A stretch of DNA of 64,000 bases from JALORV01 sp963724365. Lineage in GTDB: Bacteria; Pseudomonadota; Gammaproteobacteria; Burkholderiales; Burkholderiaceae_F. Each line of letters starts with the position of its first letter. The stretch's first letter is position 1. Below, piece by piece: positions 45,052-53,462 of the stretch. The stretch is from contig CAVRUR010000013.1 in assembly GCA_963724365.1 (NCBI GenBank), positions 248,001 to 312,000 of the forward strand. The letters run 5' to 3'. The translations under genes were made by a program, and so were the position numbers. The notes under the pieces were generated by a model. That model saw only the letters and a list, made by a program, of their open reading frames with translations. It ran no database searches and was not told the DNA's origin.

Positions 45052-46128
45052 ATGGCATCACTTTCGCTCCGCACCTGCGCTCTGGCACTGGCGACCCTCG
45101 CCACCCCGCTGGCGCTGGCCCAGCAACCGGCCGAAGTCGTGGTCTATGGCCCGGCCCCCAAGCCGGTCGTGGTTCCCGGCGCCAAGCCGATCACGACGCC
45201 GTCGTTCGAGGCCTTCAAGGGTGAAGGCCTGTATCACTTCCAGGGCGCGCGCGTGTCGAACATCCGTGCGGCGGCTACCGCGGGTGAAGGCAATCGATAT
45301 GCGCTGACGGAATCCAGCAACGATCCCAATGAGACAACGCTGAACGGCAATATCGACGTCGCGCACGCCGTGCTCAACGGCGAGCGCCGCGCGCTCGGGC
45401 GGCCCAACTTCGCCATTCCCGCGAACGACGGCTCGGTCTACATCGTCTACGCGGGACAGGCCTCGCTGCGCATGGCCGTGACACTGCAGGCCTACGACGT
45501 GTCTGACATGCCGATTTCGCTGTTCCTGCGCACGCCTGAAAACTATCCGAAGCAGGAAGCGGCGAGGGCTGGGAAGACGGTCTTTCCCAAGGGTGCCGTC
45601 GCCTATCTTGCAACGGCCCGGTTCTTCGACGACGTGCTGATGTTGCCGCGCCGGGAATCGTTCACCGGAGCCACCAACACGGGCCAGTTCGTCGGCAACT
45701 TCTCGAAACAGATTCCCTACTGCCTGGCCTATGAAGACCGGCAGGGAGCCAAGCCGTATGCGATGTACTTCAAGTCGGCGGCCCCAGGCAAGAAGGGCGA
45801 GGTATCGCTCTACCCTGCCAAGACCGGGACGCTGTTCTGCGACCGTGCGGCCGAACAGGTCGTCGGGCAAGGCGAGTGGGAAGAGCGCACCATTGGCGGC
45901 ACCAAAGCCATCGTGCTGTCGTTCCCGGCACAGGTCGATCCGCTCGATACGGGCGTTTCGACTGTCGAGCGCGAGTCGGCGCGTATCGCGTTCATCGAGC
46001 CGACCAAGGGCCTGCCCGGCGTGCGGCCCGGCAAGCTCTACCAGGCCGGTGCCAGCGTGTACGACTACCAGTATCGCTTCAACAAGGTCGCTGCCGACGC
46101 CGTGCGCCAGGCCATCGGCGTTCAATAA
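45052..46128 (+). CDS. Exported protein of unknown function
   Basis: 358 residues with a signal peptide (SLRTCALALATLATPLALAQ) and a GGGAGG site upstream. The mature protein has a Pro/Val-rich start (VVVYGPAPKPVVVPGAKP), then a mixed alpha/beta region without a motif I recognise; single cysteines occur in IPYCLAYED and TLFCDRAAE. Likely periplasmic. A strong hairpin follows the stop, and two DUF4124 genes come next on the same strand. Confidence 0.65.
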   Translation: MASLSLRTCALALATLATPLALAQQPAEVVVYGPAPKPVVVPGAKPITTPSFEAFKGEGLYHFQGARVSNIRAAATAGEGNRYALTESSNDPNETTLNGNIDVAHAVLNGERRALGRPNFAIPANDGSVYIVYAGQASLRMAVTLQAYDVSDMPISLFLRTPENYPKQEAARAGKTVFPKGAVAYLATARFFDDVLMLPRRESFTGATNTGQFVGNFSKQIPYCLAYEDRQGAKPYAMYFKSAAPGKKGEVSLYPAKTGTLFCDRAAEQVVGQGEWEERTIGGTKAIVLSFPAQVDPLDTGVSTVERESARIAFIEPTKGLPGVRPGKLYQAGASVYDYQYRFNKVAADAVRQAIGVQ

Positions 46129-46146
46129 AGCTCCGCTTTGACGCGC

Positions 46147-46186
46147 CGGCGTCACCGCGCCCCGTGAGCGGGGCGCGGTGACGCCG
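46147..46186. terminator. Strong GC hairpin downstream of the 45052 gene
   Basis: A perfect 17-base-pair stem, 46147-46163 against 46170-46186, around a GTGAGC loop. There is no U-tract on either side, so it is not a textbook terminator; it may stop transcription weakly or protect the mRNA end. Confidence 0.5.
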
Positions 46187-46212
46187 CCAGCCGCGTTCGA
46201 TAGACTCGCGCG

Positions 46213-46668
46213 ATGCTTCGATCGATCGCGCCGTGGGCCTGCGCTGTGGCGTTCATCGTCCCGGCAACCGCGGCCGCGCAGCAAATCCAGCGTTGCGAAG
46301 GTGCCGGCGGTCGGGTGACCTACTCCAATTCCGAGTGCCCGGATGGGACCAAGCCCATCAAGGCCGTGCAGGCGGTCCCGGCTCCGCCTCCCGAGGCGCA
46401 ACGTGCGGCGCGCGAAAAGGCGGCGCGCGATGCCCAGGCGGTGCAGCAGTTCGCGGTAGAGCGGCAGGCGCAGCAGGCCACAGCCATGCAGCAACAACAG
46501 GATCAGCGCGTCGCCGACTGCGCCTATCTGCGCGGCGAGATTGACTCGATTCGCCGGCTGCGCAATGCGATGGTCAACCGGCCCTACTACTCCCTTGACG
46601 ACCTCGAACAGATGGATCAGCACGCCGCCCAGCTGACAGCCCAGTACCGTCGCGTATGCAGCCCCTGA
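46213..46668 (+). CDS. Exported DUF4124-domain protein
   Basis: 151 residues. After the signal peptide (ending TAAAQQ) comes the DUF4124 signature QRCEGAGGRVTYSNSECPDG with two cysteines. Then follow a Pro/Ala linker, a Gln-rich coiled-coil (VQQFAVERQAQQATAMQQQQ) and two more cysteines. Function unknown; probably periplasmic with disulfides. It overlaps a paralogue by 13 bases. Confidence 0.75.
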   Translation: MLRSIAPWACAVAFIVPATAAAQQIQRCEGAGGRVTYSNSECPDGTKPIKAVQAVPAPPPEAQRAAREKAARDAQAVQQFAVERQAQQATAMQQQQDQRVADCAYLRGEIDSIRRLRNAMVNRPYYSLDDLEQMDQHAAQLTAQYRRVCSP

Positions 46669-47180
46669 TGTGGACTGCCCAGCCGGCCGTGCGCAGCGTC
46701 CATCGATGTGCGGCGATACTTTTGTTCGTGCTGGCGACAACCGGTACGCCCATCGCTGCCCAGACCGTGCAGCGCTGCGAGGCTGCGGACGGCAAGGTCA
46801 CCTACTCGAATTCGGCCTGTCCGGACGGAACCAAGGCGGTACGCCAGGTCAACACGACGCCGCCCATCGCCGTCGAAGAGCAGAAGGCGGCCAAGGATCG
46901 CGCCAAGCGGGACGCGGCCGTTGCGAAGGACGCCGACAAAGTCCGCGACAAGGAACGCGAAACCGAGGAAGCGAAGGCCGAGCGTGCCGCCGCCGAGCAG
47001 AAGAAGGCGCAGGCGAAGGAGCGCGAGCGCTGCGATCGTGCCAAACGCGACCTGGAACGGGCGCGTTCCGCACGTGCTTCACTGTTGCAGCAGCGCGCAG
47101 CAACGATCGATGAAATGCAGAAGGCCGATCGGGAGATCAGCAAGCGCGAAGCTGAAGTTGCGAAGGCCTGCCCGGGCTGA
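46656..47180 (+). CDS. Exported DUF4124-domain protein, paralogue
   Basis: 174 residues. Signal peptide to about residue 36, then QRCEAADGKVTYSNSACPDG, nearly identical to the motif of the gene before it. A long charged coiled coil follows (from KAAKDRAKRDAAVAKDADK to the end) with a final cysteine. The two genes look like a tandem duplication that diverged outside the shared domain. Confidence 0.75.
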   Translation: MQPLMWTAQPAVRSVHRCAAILLFVLATTGTPIAAQTVQRCEAADGKVTYSNSACPDGTKAVRQVNTTPPIAVEEQKAAKDRAKRDAAVAKDADKVRDKERETEEAKAERAAAEQKKAQAKERERCDRAKRDLERARSARASLLQQRAATIDEMQKADREISKREAEVAKACPG

Positions 47181-47197
47181 ACCGCGCTACGCGGTCG

Positions 47198-48226
47198 CTA
47201 GGCAGCGACGCGTGCTGGTGGCTGCACTTCCTGCAGGGCCTGTTCGAGGATCCGCGGGCCGGCGGCAGCGAGCTGGTCCGCATCGCTCAACATGCGCCGC
47301 CAGTGTCGCGCGCCGCGCTGACCGAGAAGAAGGCCATGCATGTGGCGCACGACCTGCCGCGGCGCGGCGCCAAGACGGCATTCGCGCGCCAGATAGTCCG
47401 ACATGCGTGCAACTATCTCAGCGCGGGTCGGCGCCGCAGTCGCGTCACCGAAGAACTCCCGGTCGACGTCCGCCAGCAGGTAGGGATCGTGATAGGCAGC
47501 ACGGCCGAGCATCACGCCATCCAGTCCTTCCGCGCATGCCAGTGCTTCCTGAAGCGTGGTCAGTCCCCCGTTCAGCACGAACTGCGCCAGCGGAAAGTCG
47601 CGCTTGAGTCGATGCACGATCTCGTAGCGCAACGGCGGCACGTCGCGGTTCTCGCGCGGGCTCAGGCCGTGCAGCCACGCATTGCGCGCGTGAACAATGA
47701 AGACTTCACATCCGGCGGCATGCAATGCGCCGACGAAGTCCTGCACAAAGGCGTAGTCCTCGGTACGATCGATGCCGATGCGATGCTTGACAGTGACCGG
47801 AACGTCGACCGCGTCGAGCATCGCCTTCACGCAATCGGCCACCAGCGCTGGCTCGGCCATCAGGCAGGCGCCGAACGCTCCGCGCTGCACGCGCTCGGAC
47901 GGACAGCCGCAATTCAGGTTGATCTCGCCATAGCCCGCGGCGGCGCCCAAGCGCGCGGCGCTCGCCAGTTCATGCGGCTCACTGCCGCCGAGCTGTAAAG
48001 CCAGCGGATGCTCCGTGGCGTCGTGCCGCAGGTGGCGCATTCCATCGCCCTGGAGCAATGCGCCGGTCGTGATCATTTCCGTATAGAGCCGGGCGCGTGA
48101 GGACAACTGCCGATGGAAGTAACGGCAGTGGCGATCCGTCCAGTCCATCATCGGCGCAACGCAGAAGCGCCAGCGCGAATCGCTGCTCGCCGTCGACAGG
48201 GGATGTACTAGAGATTCAGCAGCCAC
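47198..48226 (-). CDS. dusA: tRNA-dihydrouridine(20/20a) synthase
   Basis: 342 residues if the GTG at 48226 is used. That is the nearest in-frame start that keeps the FMN motif CVAPMMDWTD, and it overlaps the end of the DUF2788 gene by 19 bases; no clear ribosome site precedes it. The active-site cysteine is in NLNCGCPSERVQRGAFGACLM. HARNAWLHGLSP is the DusA-type RNA-contact loop. It reduces U20/U20a in the tRNA D-loop. The ATG pair inside the FMN motif is too late to be the start. Confidence 0.9.
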   Translation of the reverse strand: MAAESLVHPLSTASSDSRWRFCVAPMMDWTDRHCRYFHRQLSSRARLYTEMITTGALLQGDGMRHLRHDATEHPLALQLGGSEPHELASAARLGAAAGYGEINLNCGCPSERVQRGAFGACLMAEPALVADCVKAMLDAVDVPVTVKHRIGIDRTEDYAFVQDFVGALHAAGCEVFIVHARNAWLHGLSPRENRDVPPLRYEIVHRLKRDFPLAQFVLNGGLTTLQEALACAEGLDGVMLGRAAYHDPYLLADVDREFFGDATAAPTRAEIVARMSDYLARECRLGAAPRQVVRHMHGLLLGQRGARHWRRMLSDADQLAAAGPRILEQALQEVQPPARVAA

Positions 48227-48429
48227 TGGATCACGGATTTGGCCACGAAGCCGAGAATGCCGAATGCCAGCACGAAGAACAGCACGAACGTGCCGAAACG
48301 GCCAGCCTTCGACTCGCGCGCGAGCTTCCAGATGATGAATAGCATCAGCGCGATGAAGCCGCCGATGCCCCAGGTCATGCCCAGTTCGGCAATGCGCTGT
48401 TCCGTCAGTCCGAAGAGGGTTTCCTCCAT
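48208..48429 (-). CDS. DUF2788 small membrane protein
   Basis: 73 residues with two membrane helices (GIGGFIALMLFIIWKLA and FGTFVLFFVLAFGILGFVA). The start MEETLFGLTEQRIAELGMTW fits the DUF2788 family, whose function is unknown. It overlaps dusA downstream and begins just after the DUF2189 gene. Confidence 0.85.
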   Translation of the reverse strand: MEETLFGLTEQRIAELGMTWGIGGFIALMLFIIWKLARESKAGRFGTFVLFFVLAFGILGFVAKSVIQWLLNL

Positions 48430-48431
48430 CG

Positions 48432-49220
48432 TCAGGCATTGCGCAGGGGCACGCCGTCGGTGACAACGAGGTCACGATAGGCGTGCCAGCTGGCATGTCC
48501 GAGCACGGGCACGCTGATGAGGAACCCAAGCATGCCGGTGGCAAGCGACAGCGACGTGCCCACCAGGATGATCAGCGCCCAGAGCGCCATCGGTCCCGGG
48601 TTTTCGCCGACCGCGCGCGCACTCGTCAGCAGCGCCTGGCGGAAGCCGACCTCACGACCCAGCAGCAGCGGCGGCGACACCGCCGTCAGGGAGAAGACGA
48701 CGGCGACGCCAAGACCACCAAGGATGGCCCAGAGCGTAAACAGCAGATCACCCTGCTCCACCGCGGCATAGCGGAGGAACTCGCCCGGGCCGCGCAGAGG
48801 CGCGTTGGCGAAGAGCGTAAACAGCAGCGCCGACGTCGCTACCCACAGCGTGCCCAGCACGGCGAGCAGCACTCCAAGACGCACCAGCGGCCGGGTGCCG
48901 CGTCGCCACGCCGTCACGGCTTCGGCCAGGCCGGCGCGTTCGCCACGAGACAGCAGGCGGCTGATCTCGTACAGACCGGTCACAAGGATCGGACCAAGAA
49001 TGACAAAGCCTGAGAAGGCCCCCGGCGCGACCCAGCCGTAGCGCAGCGAGACCAGCAGCACGACCCAGCCACCAATCGCGACGAATGCGCCGTGGACCAG
49101 TCCGGCCAGCGAACTGCGTGCGAAGTCGCGCCAGCCGAGCGCCAGCCACGCGAGCGGCCTTGACCAGCCGACATGCCGTACAGGCAGTGGCGCGTCGCTC
49201 GCGGGGTCCTCGGGTGTCAT
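48432..49220 (-). CDS. DUF2189 membrane protein
   Basis: 262 residues from MTPEDPASDAPLPVRHV; longer frames upstream lack similarity. About six hydrophobic segments are present, with the conserved opening LAWLALGWRDFARSSLAGLV and the motif FVILGPILVTGLYEISRL. The family is unassigned. Two bases separate it from DUF2788, so DUF2189-DUF2788-dusA probably form one operon. Confidence 0.82.
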   Translation of the reverse strand: MTPEDPASDAPLPVRHVGWSRPLAWLALGWRDFARSSLAGLVHGAFVAIGGWVVLLVSLRYGWVAPGAFSGFVILGPILVTGLYEISRLLSRGERAGLAEAVTAWRRGTRPLVRLGVLLAVLGTLWVATSALLFTLFANAPLRGPGEFLRYAAVEQGDLLFTLWAILGGLGVAVVFSLTAVSPPLLLGREVGFRQALLTSARAVGENPGPMALWALIILVGTSLSLATGMLGFLISVPVLGHASWHAYRDLVVTDGVPLRNA

Positions 49221-49257
49221 GGCAGCAGGATTATCGCGCGGCGATCCGGACCGGAGG

Positions 49258-50151
49258 CTAGACCGTCGCGCTGCGCTGGCGCGCGGCCGCCAGTTCATTA
49301 AGCACCAGTGCGCCCAGCACCAGCGCGCCACCGAAGACCGTCGTGCCACTGGGCACCTCGCCGGCGCCCAGCCACGCCCACAGCGGACCGAGCAGCACTT
49401 CGAGCAGTGCGAGCAGCGACAGTTCGGTCGCCGACAAATGCCGTGCCGCCATCACCAGCAGCATGCAGGGCAGGCCCAGCTGAAAGAAACCGAGCACCGC
49501 CAGCAGTGTGATGTCGCGCGGCTCCGCCATCAGCGGCACGGCAAAGGGCAGCATCAGCGCCGCCGAAATCACGCCACCGAGGAACACAGCGGGGATCAGG
49601 TCCACCGACTGGCCGCGCTTTTTCAGCACGACGAAGTTGATCGCCGACGCGAGTGGCGCGCCGAAAGCGATCAACATGCCGAGCAGGCTGCTCGACGATT
49701 CGATGCGCAGTCCGCCGGCGAACATCCAGATGATGCCGGCCATCGCGGTCGCGATCGCCAGCCAGGTGCGCAGAGGAATCGGGGTCTTCAGTATGGCGCG
49801 CGCCAGGATCGCCGTGATCAGCGGCGCAACCGCCAGAACGATCAGTGTATTTGCAGTCGACGTCAGCGTGAGCGCCAGCATGAAGCAGATGAACATGGTC
49901 GCCCACATGCACCCGGACAGCAGTCCGGGCCGCCCGGCGCGCGTCAGCGCGCCCGTGAAGTCGCGTCGTACCAGCAACAGAAAGCCGCCGACGAAAGTCG
50001 CTGCGAACACGCTGCGCCAGAACGTGATCTCGAAGCGCCCGTGTAACTGCAGTTCGGGCGACAGGTTGCGCGTGACCACGCCCGCGATGCTCCACAGCAG
50101 CGGCGCGATGACCATCAGGATCAGCGCGCGGCGGTGGCTACGATCAACCAT
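49258..50151 (-). CDS. EamA/DMT-family transporter
   Basis: 297 residues with ten hydrophobic segments arranged as two EamA repeats, each ending near a positively charged loop. It begins MVDRSHRRALILMVIAPLLWSIAGVVTRNL. Family members export amino acids or other metabolites; the substrate is unknown. Confidence 0.85.
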   Translation of the reverse strand: MVDRSHRRALILMVIAPLLWSIAGVVTRNLSPELQLHGRFEITFWRSVFAATFVGGFLLLVRRDFTGALTRAGRPGLLSGCMWATMFICFMLALTLTSTANTLIVLAVAPLITAILARAILKTPIPLRTWLAIATAMAGIIWMFAGGLRIESSSSLLGMLIAFGAPLASAINFVVLKKRGQSVDLIPAVFLGGVISAALMLPFAVPLMAEPRDITLLAVLGFFQLGLPCMLLVMAARHLSATELSLLALLEVLLGPLWAWLGAGEVPSGTTVFGGALVLGALVLNELAAARQRSATV

Positions 50152-50168
50152 ATCGGGTTGTTCAAGTC

Positions 50169-50189
50169 CCCTCCCTCGCGGAGGGAGGG
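50169..50189. repeat. GAGGGAGGG hairpin element upstream of the DMT gene
   Basis: ccctccctc (50169-50177) pairs perfectly with gagggaggg (50181-50189) over a gcg loop, and a further ggagggaggg follows. Such elements are scattered between genes in many Burkholderiales; only this copy is seen here. Confidence 0.45.
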
Positions 50190-50218
50190 CGGAGGGAGGG
50201 AGCTCGTGAAAGTTCGTA

Positions 50219-50278
50219 GAACGAAAGCGCGCACAGCGCGAGCCGCTACGCGGCTTCGCGCTGTGCGCGCTTTCGTTC
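50219..50278. terminator. Long hairpin enclosing the typA stop codon
   Basis: gaacgaaagcgcgcacagcg plus cga (50219-50241) is the exact complement of 50256-50278. The inner gccgc/gcggc (50242-50246/50250-50254) extends the stem to about 28 pairs with one bulged base. The typA stop codon (50246-50248) sits at the tip. There is no U-tract, so it may act as an mRNA-end stabiliser or a non-canonical terminator. Confidence 0.65.
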
Positions 50279-52090
50279 GTGTTCCTTCAGGTACCTCTTG
50301 CGCAGGCGAATGCTCTGCGGCGTGATTTCCACCAGCTCGTCGTCGGCGATGAACTCGACGGCCGACTCGAGCGTGAGCTGGATCGGCGGCACCAGGTCGA
50401 TGTGCTCGTCCTTGCCCGAGGCGCGCACGTTGGTCAGCTTCTTCTCGCGCACCGGATTGACCACGAGATCGTTGTCGCGCGAGTGGATGCCGATGATCAT
50501 GCCCTCGTAAAGCTTGTCGCCCGGGCTGACAAACATGCGGCCACGCTCCTGCAGCTTCCACAGCGCATAAGCCACGGCGTCGCCCTCGTCCTGACTGATC
50601 AGCACGCCGTTGCGGCGCTCTCCGACCTCACCGGTGCGGATCGGTCCGTAGTCGTCGAACACGTGACTCATCAGTCCGGTGCCGCGCGTCAGCGTCATGA
50701 ACTCGCCCTGAAAGCCGATCAGTCCGCGCGCCGGAATGCGGTACTCGAGCCGCACACGGCCCTTGCTGTCTGACTGCATGTCCTGCAGGTCGCCCTTGCG
50801 CCGTCCCAACTCTTCCATGATCGCGCCCTGGTTCACTTCCTCGATGTCGACAGTCAGCATCTCGTAGGGTTCGAGCCGCTGGGGTCCATCGGGGCCGTCG
50901 ACCTCCTTGAACAGCACGCGCGGACGCGACACCGCCATCTCGTAGCCCTCGCGGCGCATGTTCTCGAGAAGGATGGTGAGGTGCAGCTCACCGCGCCCCG
51001 CCACTTCAAATATCTGTTCGTCGTCGGTCTCCTTCATGCGCATCGCGACATTCGACTTCAGCTCGCGCTCGAGCCGTTCGCGCAGCTGGCGACTGGTCAC
51101 GTACTTGCCCTCTCGCCCTGCGAGCGGCGAGGTGTTGACCTGGAAGTTCATCACCAGCGTCGGCTCGTCGACCTTCAGCAGCGGCAGCGCATCGGGCGCG
51201 TCGACCGGCGTCAGCGTGCAGCCGATGCCGATATCGTCGATGCCGTTGATGAGCACGATGTCGCCGGCGATCGCCTCGTCGACCAGCTTGCGATCGAGAC
51301 CCTCGAACGTGAGTACCTGGTTGATCCGGCCTTTCGTCGTCGGCGCGTTCTGTGCGCCCTCCGGACCATGCATGACCAGGACTTCCTGACCGGCGCGCAG
51401 CCGCCCGCGCGTGATGCGGCCGATGCCGATCTTGCCGACGTAGCTCGAATAGTCGAGCGAACAGATCTGCAGCTGCAGCGTGCCATTGGCGTCGTCGTCG
51501 CGCACGCGCACGTGCGCGAGAATCGCCTCGAACAGCGGCCTCAGGTCGCCGTCGCGCACATCGGGACTCGTGCCCGCGTAGCCATTGAGCGCCGAGGCGT
51601 AGATCACCGGGAAATCAAGTTGCTCTTCGGTCGCGCCGAGCTTGTCGAAGAGATCGAACATGTGGTTCACGACCCAGTCCGGCCGTGCGCCGGGCCTGTC
51701 GATCTTGTTGACCACAACGATCGGCTTGAGTCCCTGGGCGAGCGCCTTGCGCGTGACGAAACGCGTCTGTGGCATCGGACCTTCGACCGCGTCGACCAGC
51801 AACAGCACTCCGTCCACCATCGACAACACGCGCTCGACCTCACCACCAAAATCCGCGTGACCCGGTGTATCGACGATGTTGATGTGCGTGCCTTCGTAGT
51901 CGACCGCGCAGTTCTTCGCCAGGATCGTGATGCCACGCTCGCGCTCAATGTCGTTCGAGTCCATGACCCGCTCGGCGACCTGCTGGTTCTCGCGGAAGGT
52001 TCCGGACTGCTGCAGCAGCTTGTCCACCAGCGTGGTCTTGCCGTGATCGACGTGCGCGATGATCGCGACGTTGCGCAATTGGCGTTTCAT
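50246..52090 (-). CDS. typA: Translational GTPase TypA/BipA
   Basis: 614 residues. G-domain motifs in order: AHVDHGKTTLVDKLL (G1), RGITI (G2), DTPGHADF (G3) and NKIDRPGA (G4). EF-G-like domains follow, and the C-terminal BipA domain is recognisable at DNDLVVNPVREKKLTNVRASG. It binds ribosomes and is needed for 50S assembly at low temperature and under stress. Its ATG overlaps the truB stop (ATGA). Confidence 0.97.
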   Translation of the reverse strand: MKRQLRNVAIIAHVDHGKTTLVDKLLQQSGTFRENQQVAERVMDSNDIERERGITILAKNCAVDYEGTHINIVDTPGHADFGGEVERVLSMVDGVLLLVDAVEGPMPQTRFVTRKALAQGLKPIVVVNKIDRPGARPDWVVNHMFDLFDKLGATEEQLDFPVIYASALNGYAGTSPDVRDGDLRPLFEAILAHVRVRDDDANGTLQLQICSLDYSSYVGKIGIGRITRGRLRAGQEVLVMHGPEGAQNAPTTKGRINQVLTFEGLDRKLVDEAIAGDIVLINGIDDIGIGCTLTPVDAPDALPLLKVDEPTLVMNFQVNTSPLAGREGKYVTSRQLRERLERELKSNVAMRMKETDDEQIFEVAGRGELHLTILLENMRREGYEMAVSRPRVLFKEVDGPDGPQRLEPYEMLTVDIEEVNQGAIMEELGRRKGDLQDMQSDSKGRVRLEYRIPARGLIGFQGEFMTLTRGTGLMSHVFDDYGPIRTGEVGERRNGVLISQDEGDAVAYALWKLQERGRMFVSPGDKLYEGMIIGIHSRDNDLVVNPVREKKLTNVRASGKDEHIDLVPPIQLTLESAVEFIADDELVEITPQSIRLRKRYLKEHERKRAQREAA

Positions 52091-52998
52091 GACTGTGTAC
52101 TTTCATTCGATATCAATCGTTCCGGTGCGACGACGCCCCACTCACTGACGTTCGCCGTTCCCAGCAGTTCCTCGTGCGGCGCGTATACCCGTACCCGGGC
52201 ACCGCGCGGCTGCGCCTCGATCGCCAACCGCTGCCCCTGCCGGAAGCGCCCGGCCAGAGGGTCGTCCAGCTCGAGCCTCGGCAAACTTGCAACCAGCGTG
52301 TCGACCGCCAGCAGACACTTCCGCCGCGCTTCCGCGGTCATATCTTCGAGCGCCTGCAACGTCATGGCGCCTTCGAGCGTCAGCCGCCCGACACGGGTGC
52401 GATGCAACGCCGCCAGATGCGCGCCGCAGCCCAGCGCGCGCCCGATGTCCTCGGCCAGGACCCGCACATACGTACCCTTGCTGCAGTCGACCTCGAGCAT
52501 CAGGTCATTTCCAACATGTTCGACGCGCTCGAGTCGATGTATCGACACCGGCCGCGGCGCCCGTTCAACCTCGATCCCGGCGCGGGCAAGCTCATACAAC
52601 GGCCTGCCGTCTCGTTTCAGCGCCGAGTGCATCGGCGGCACCTGGGCGATGGTGCCGGTGAAACGCGCCAGCACCGCGTCGACGTCCGCTGTCGTCACCT
52701 CGACAGGCGCCGTCGCAACCTTCTCGCCTTCGGCGTCACCGGTCGTCGTTGTCATGCCGAGCCTGACGGTGGCGCGATACGACTTGTCGGCGTCGAGCAG
52801 GTCCGCGGCGAACTTCGTCGCCTCGCCGAAGGTCAACGGCAGCAGGCCGGTGGCCATCGGGTCCAAGGTGCCGGTATGCCCCGCCTTGGCTGCGCCCAGC
52901 AACCGTCGCGCACTCTGCAGCGCGCGGTTCGACGTCATTCCGCCCGGCTTGTCGAGCAGCAGGACCCCATCGACGCGCTCGCTGCGCGACTTGCCCAC
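52087..52998 (-). CDS. truB: tRNA pseudouridine(55) synthase
   Basis: 303 residues. The N-terminal LLLDKPGGMTSN motif and the catalytic aspartate in GHTGTLDPMATGLLP are present, with a PUA-like C-terminal part. It makes pseudouridine 55 in the T-loop. It lies 13 bases after rbfA and overlaps typA. Confidence 0.96.
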   Translation of the reverse strand: MGKSRSERVDGVLLLDKPGGMTSNRALQSARRLLGAAKAGHTGTLDPMATGLLPLTFGEATKFAADLLDADKSYRATVRLGMTTTTGDAEGEKVATAPVEVTTADVDAVLARFTGTIAQVPPMHSALKRDGRPLYELARAGIEVERAPRPVSIHRLERVEHVGNDLMLEVDCSKGTYVRVLAEDIGRALGCGAHLAALHRTRVGRLTLEGAMTLQALEDMTAEARRKCLLAVDTLVASLPRLELDDPLAGRFRQGQRLAIEAQPRGARVRVYAPHEELLGTANVSEWGVVAPERLISNESTQS

Positions 52999-53011
52999 GC
53001 GACCTCCCGTC

Positions 53012-53371
53012 CTATTCGGACCGGCTCCGGTTCGCTTCGGCGATCAGCCGGTCGATCTCGATGCCGTGCTCGACCGAGGCATCGTGCACGAACGTCAGCT
53101 TCGGAATCGTGTGAATCGACAGCCGTTTGAACAGCAACGAATGGAAGTACCCGGCCTTCTCGTCCAGCGCACGCTGGGCCATGTCGACCGGCGCACCGAT
53201 CGTTGTGAAGTACACCTTCGCATGCGCGTAGTCCGGCGTCACTTCGACTCCGGTCAACGTGATCAGGCCGGCCCGCTCGGTCGAGACTTCGCGCTGGATC
53301 ATTTCCGCGAGGTCGCGCTGGATCTGGTCGGCCACACGCAGTCCGCGCCCCGGCTTCCTGGTTGGTTTCAT
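53012..53371 (-). CDS. rbfA: Ribosome-binding factor A
   Basis: 119 residues with the single KH-like fold: RVADQIQRDLAEMIQREV at the start and PKLTFVHDASVEHGIEIDRLI near the end. It assists late 16S rRNA 5'-end maturation of the 30S subunit. The position infB-rbfA-truB is universal in the group. A hairpin in the 91-base gap to infB may partly uncouple the two. Confidence 0.95.
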   Translation of the reverse strand: MKPTRKPGRGLRVADQIQRDLAEMIQREVSTERAGLITLTGVEVTPDYAHAKVYFTTIGAPVDMAQRALDEKAGYFHSLLFKRLSIHTIPKLTFVHDASVEHGIEIDRLIAEANRSRSE

Positions 53372-53427
53372 ATGCAGTTGCCATCAAAAGCTCGTCTGGC
53401 TCTGCCAGCGAACTTTTTAAACTTGAA

Positions 53428-53457
53428 CGGGCGAAAGTAGGTTTCCACTTTCGCCCG
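53428..53457 (-). terminator. Hairpin between infB and rbfA
   Basis: cgggcgaaagt (53428-53438) pairs perfectly with actttcgcccg (53447-53457). On the minus strand it is followed about 10 bases later by TTTAAAAAG, not a clean U-tract. It could be an attenuating terminator or an RNA processing site within the nusA-infB-rbfA transcript. Confidence 0.5.
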
Positions 53458-53462
53458 AATGC

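Noticed and set aside
50981..53440. Very long open frame on the plus strand opposite typA, truB and rbfA
   Set aside because: It spans three well-identified genes and their boundaries in antisense. The protein is Arg/Ala/Asp-rich without any domain, a common artefact of high-GC third positions.
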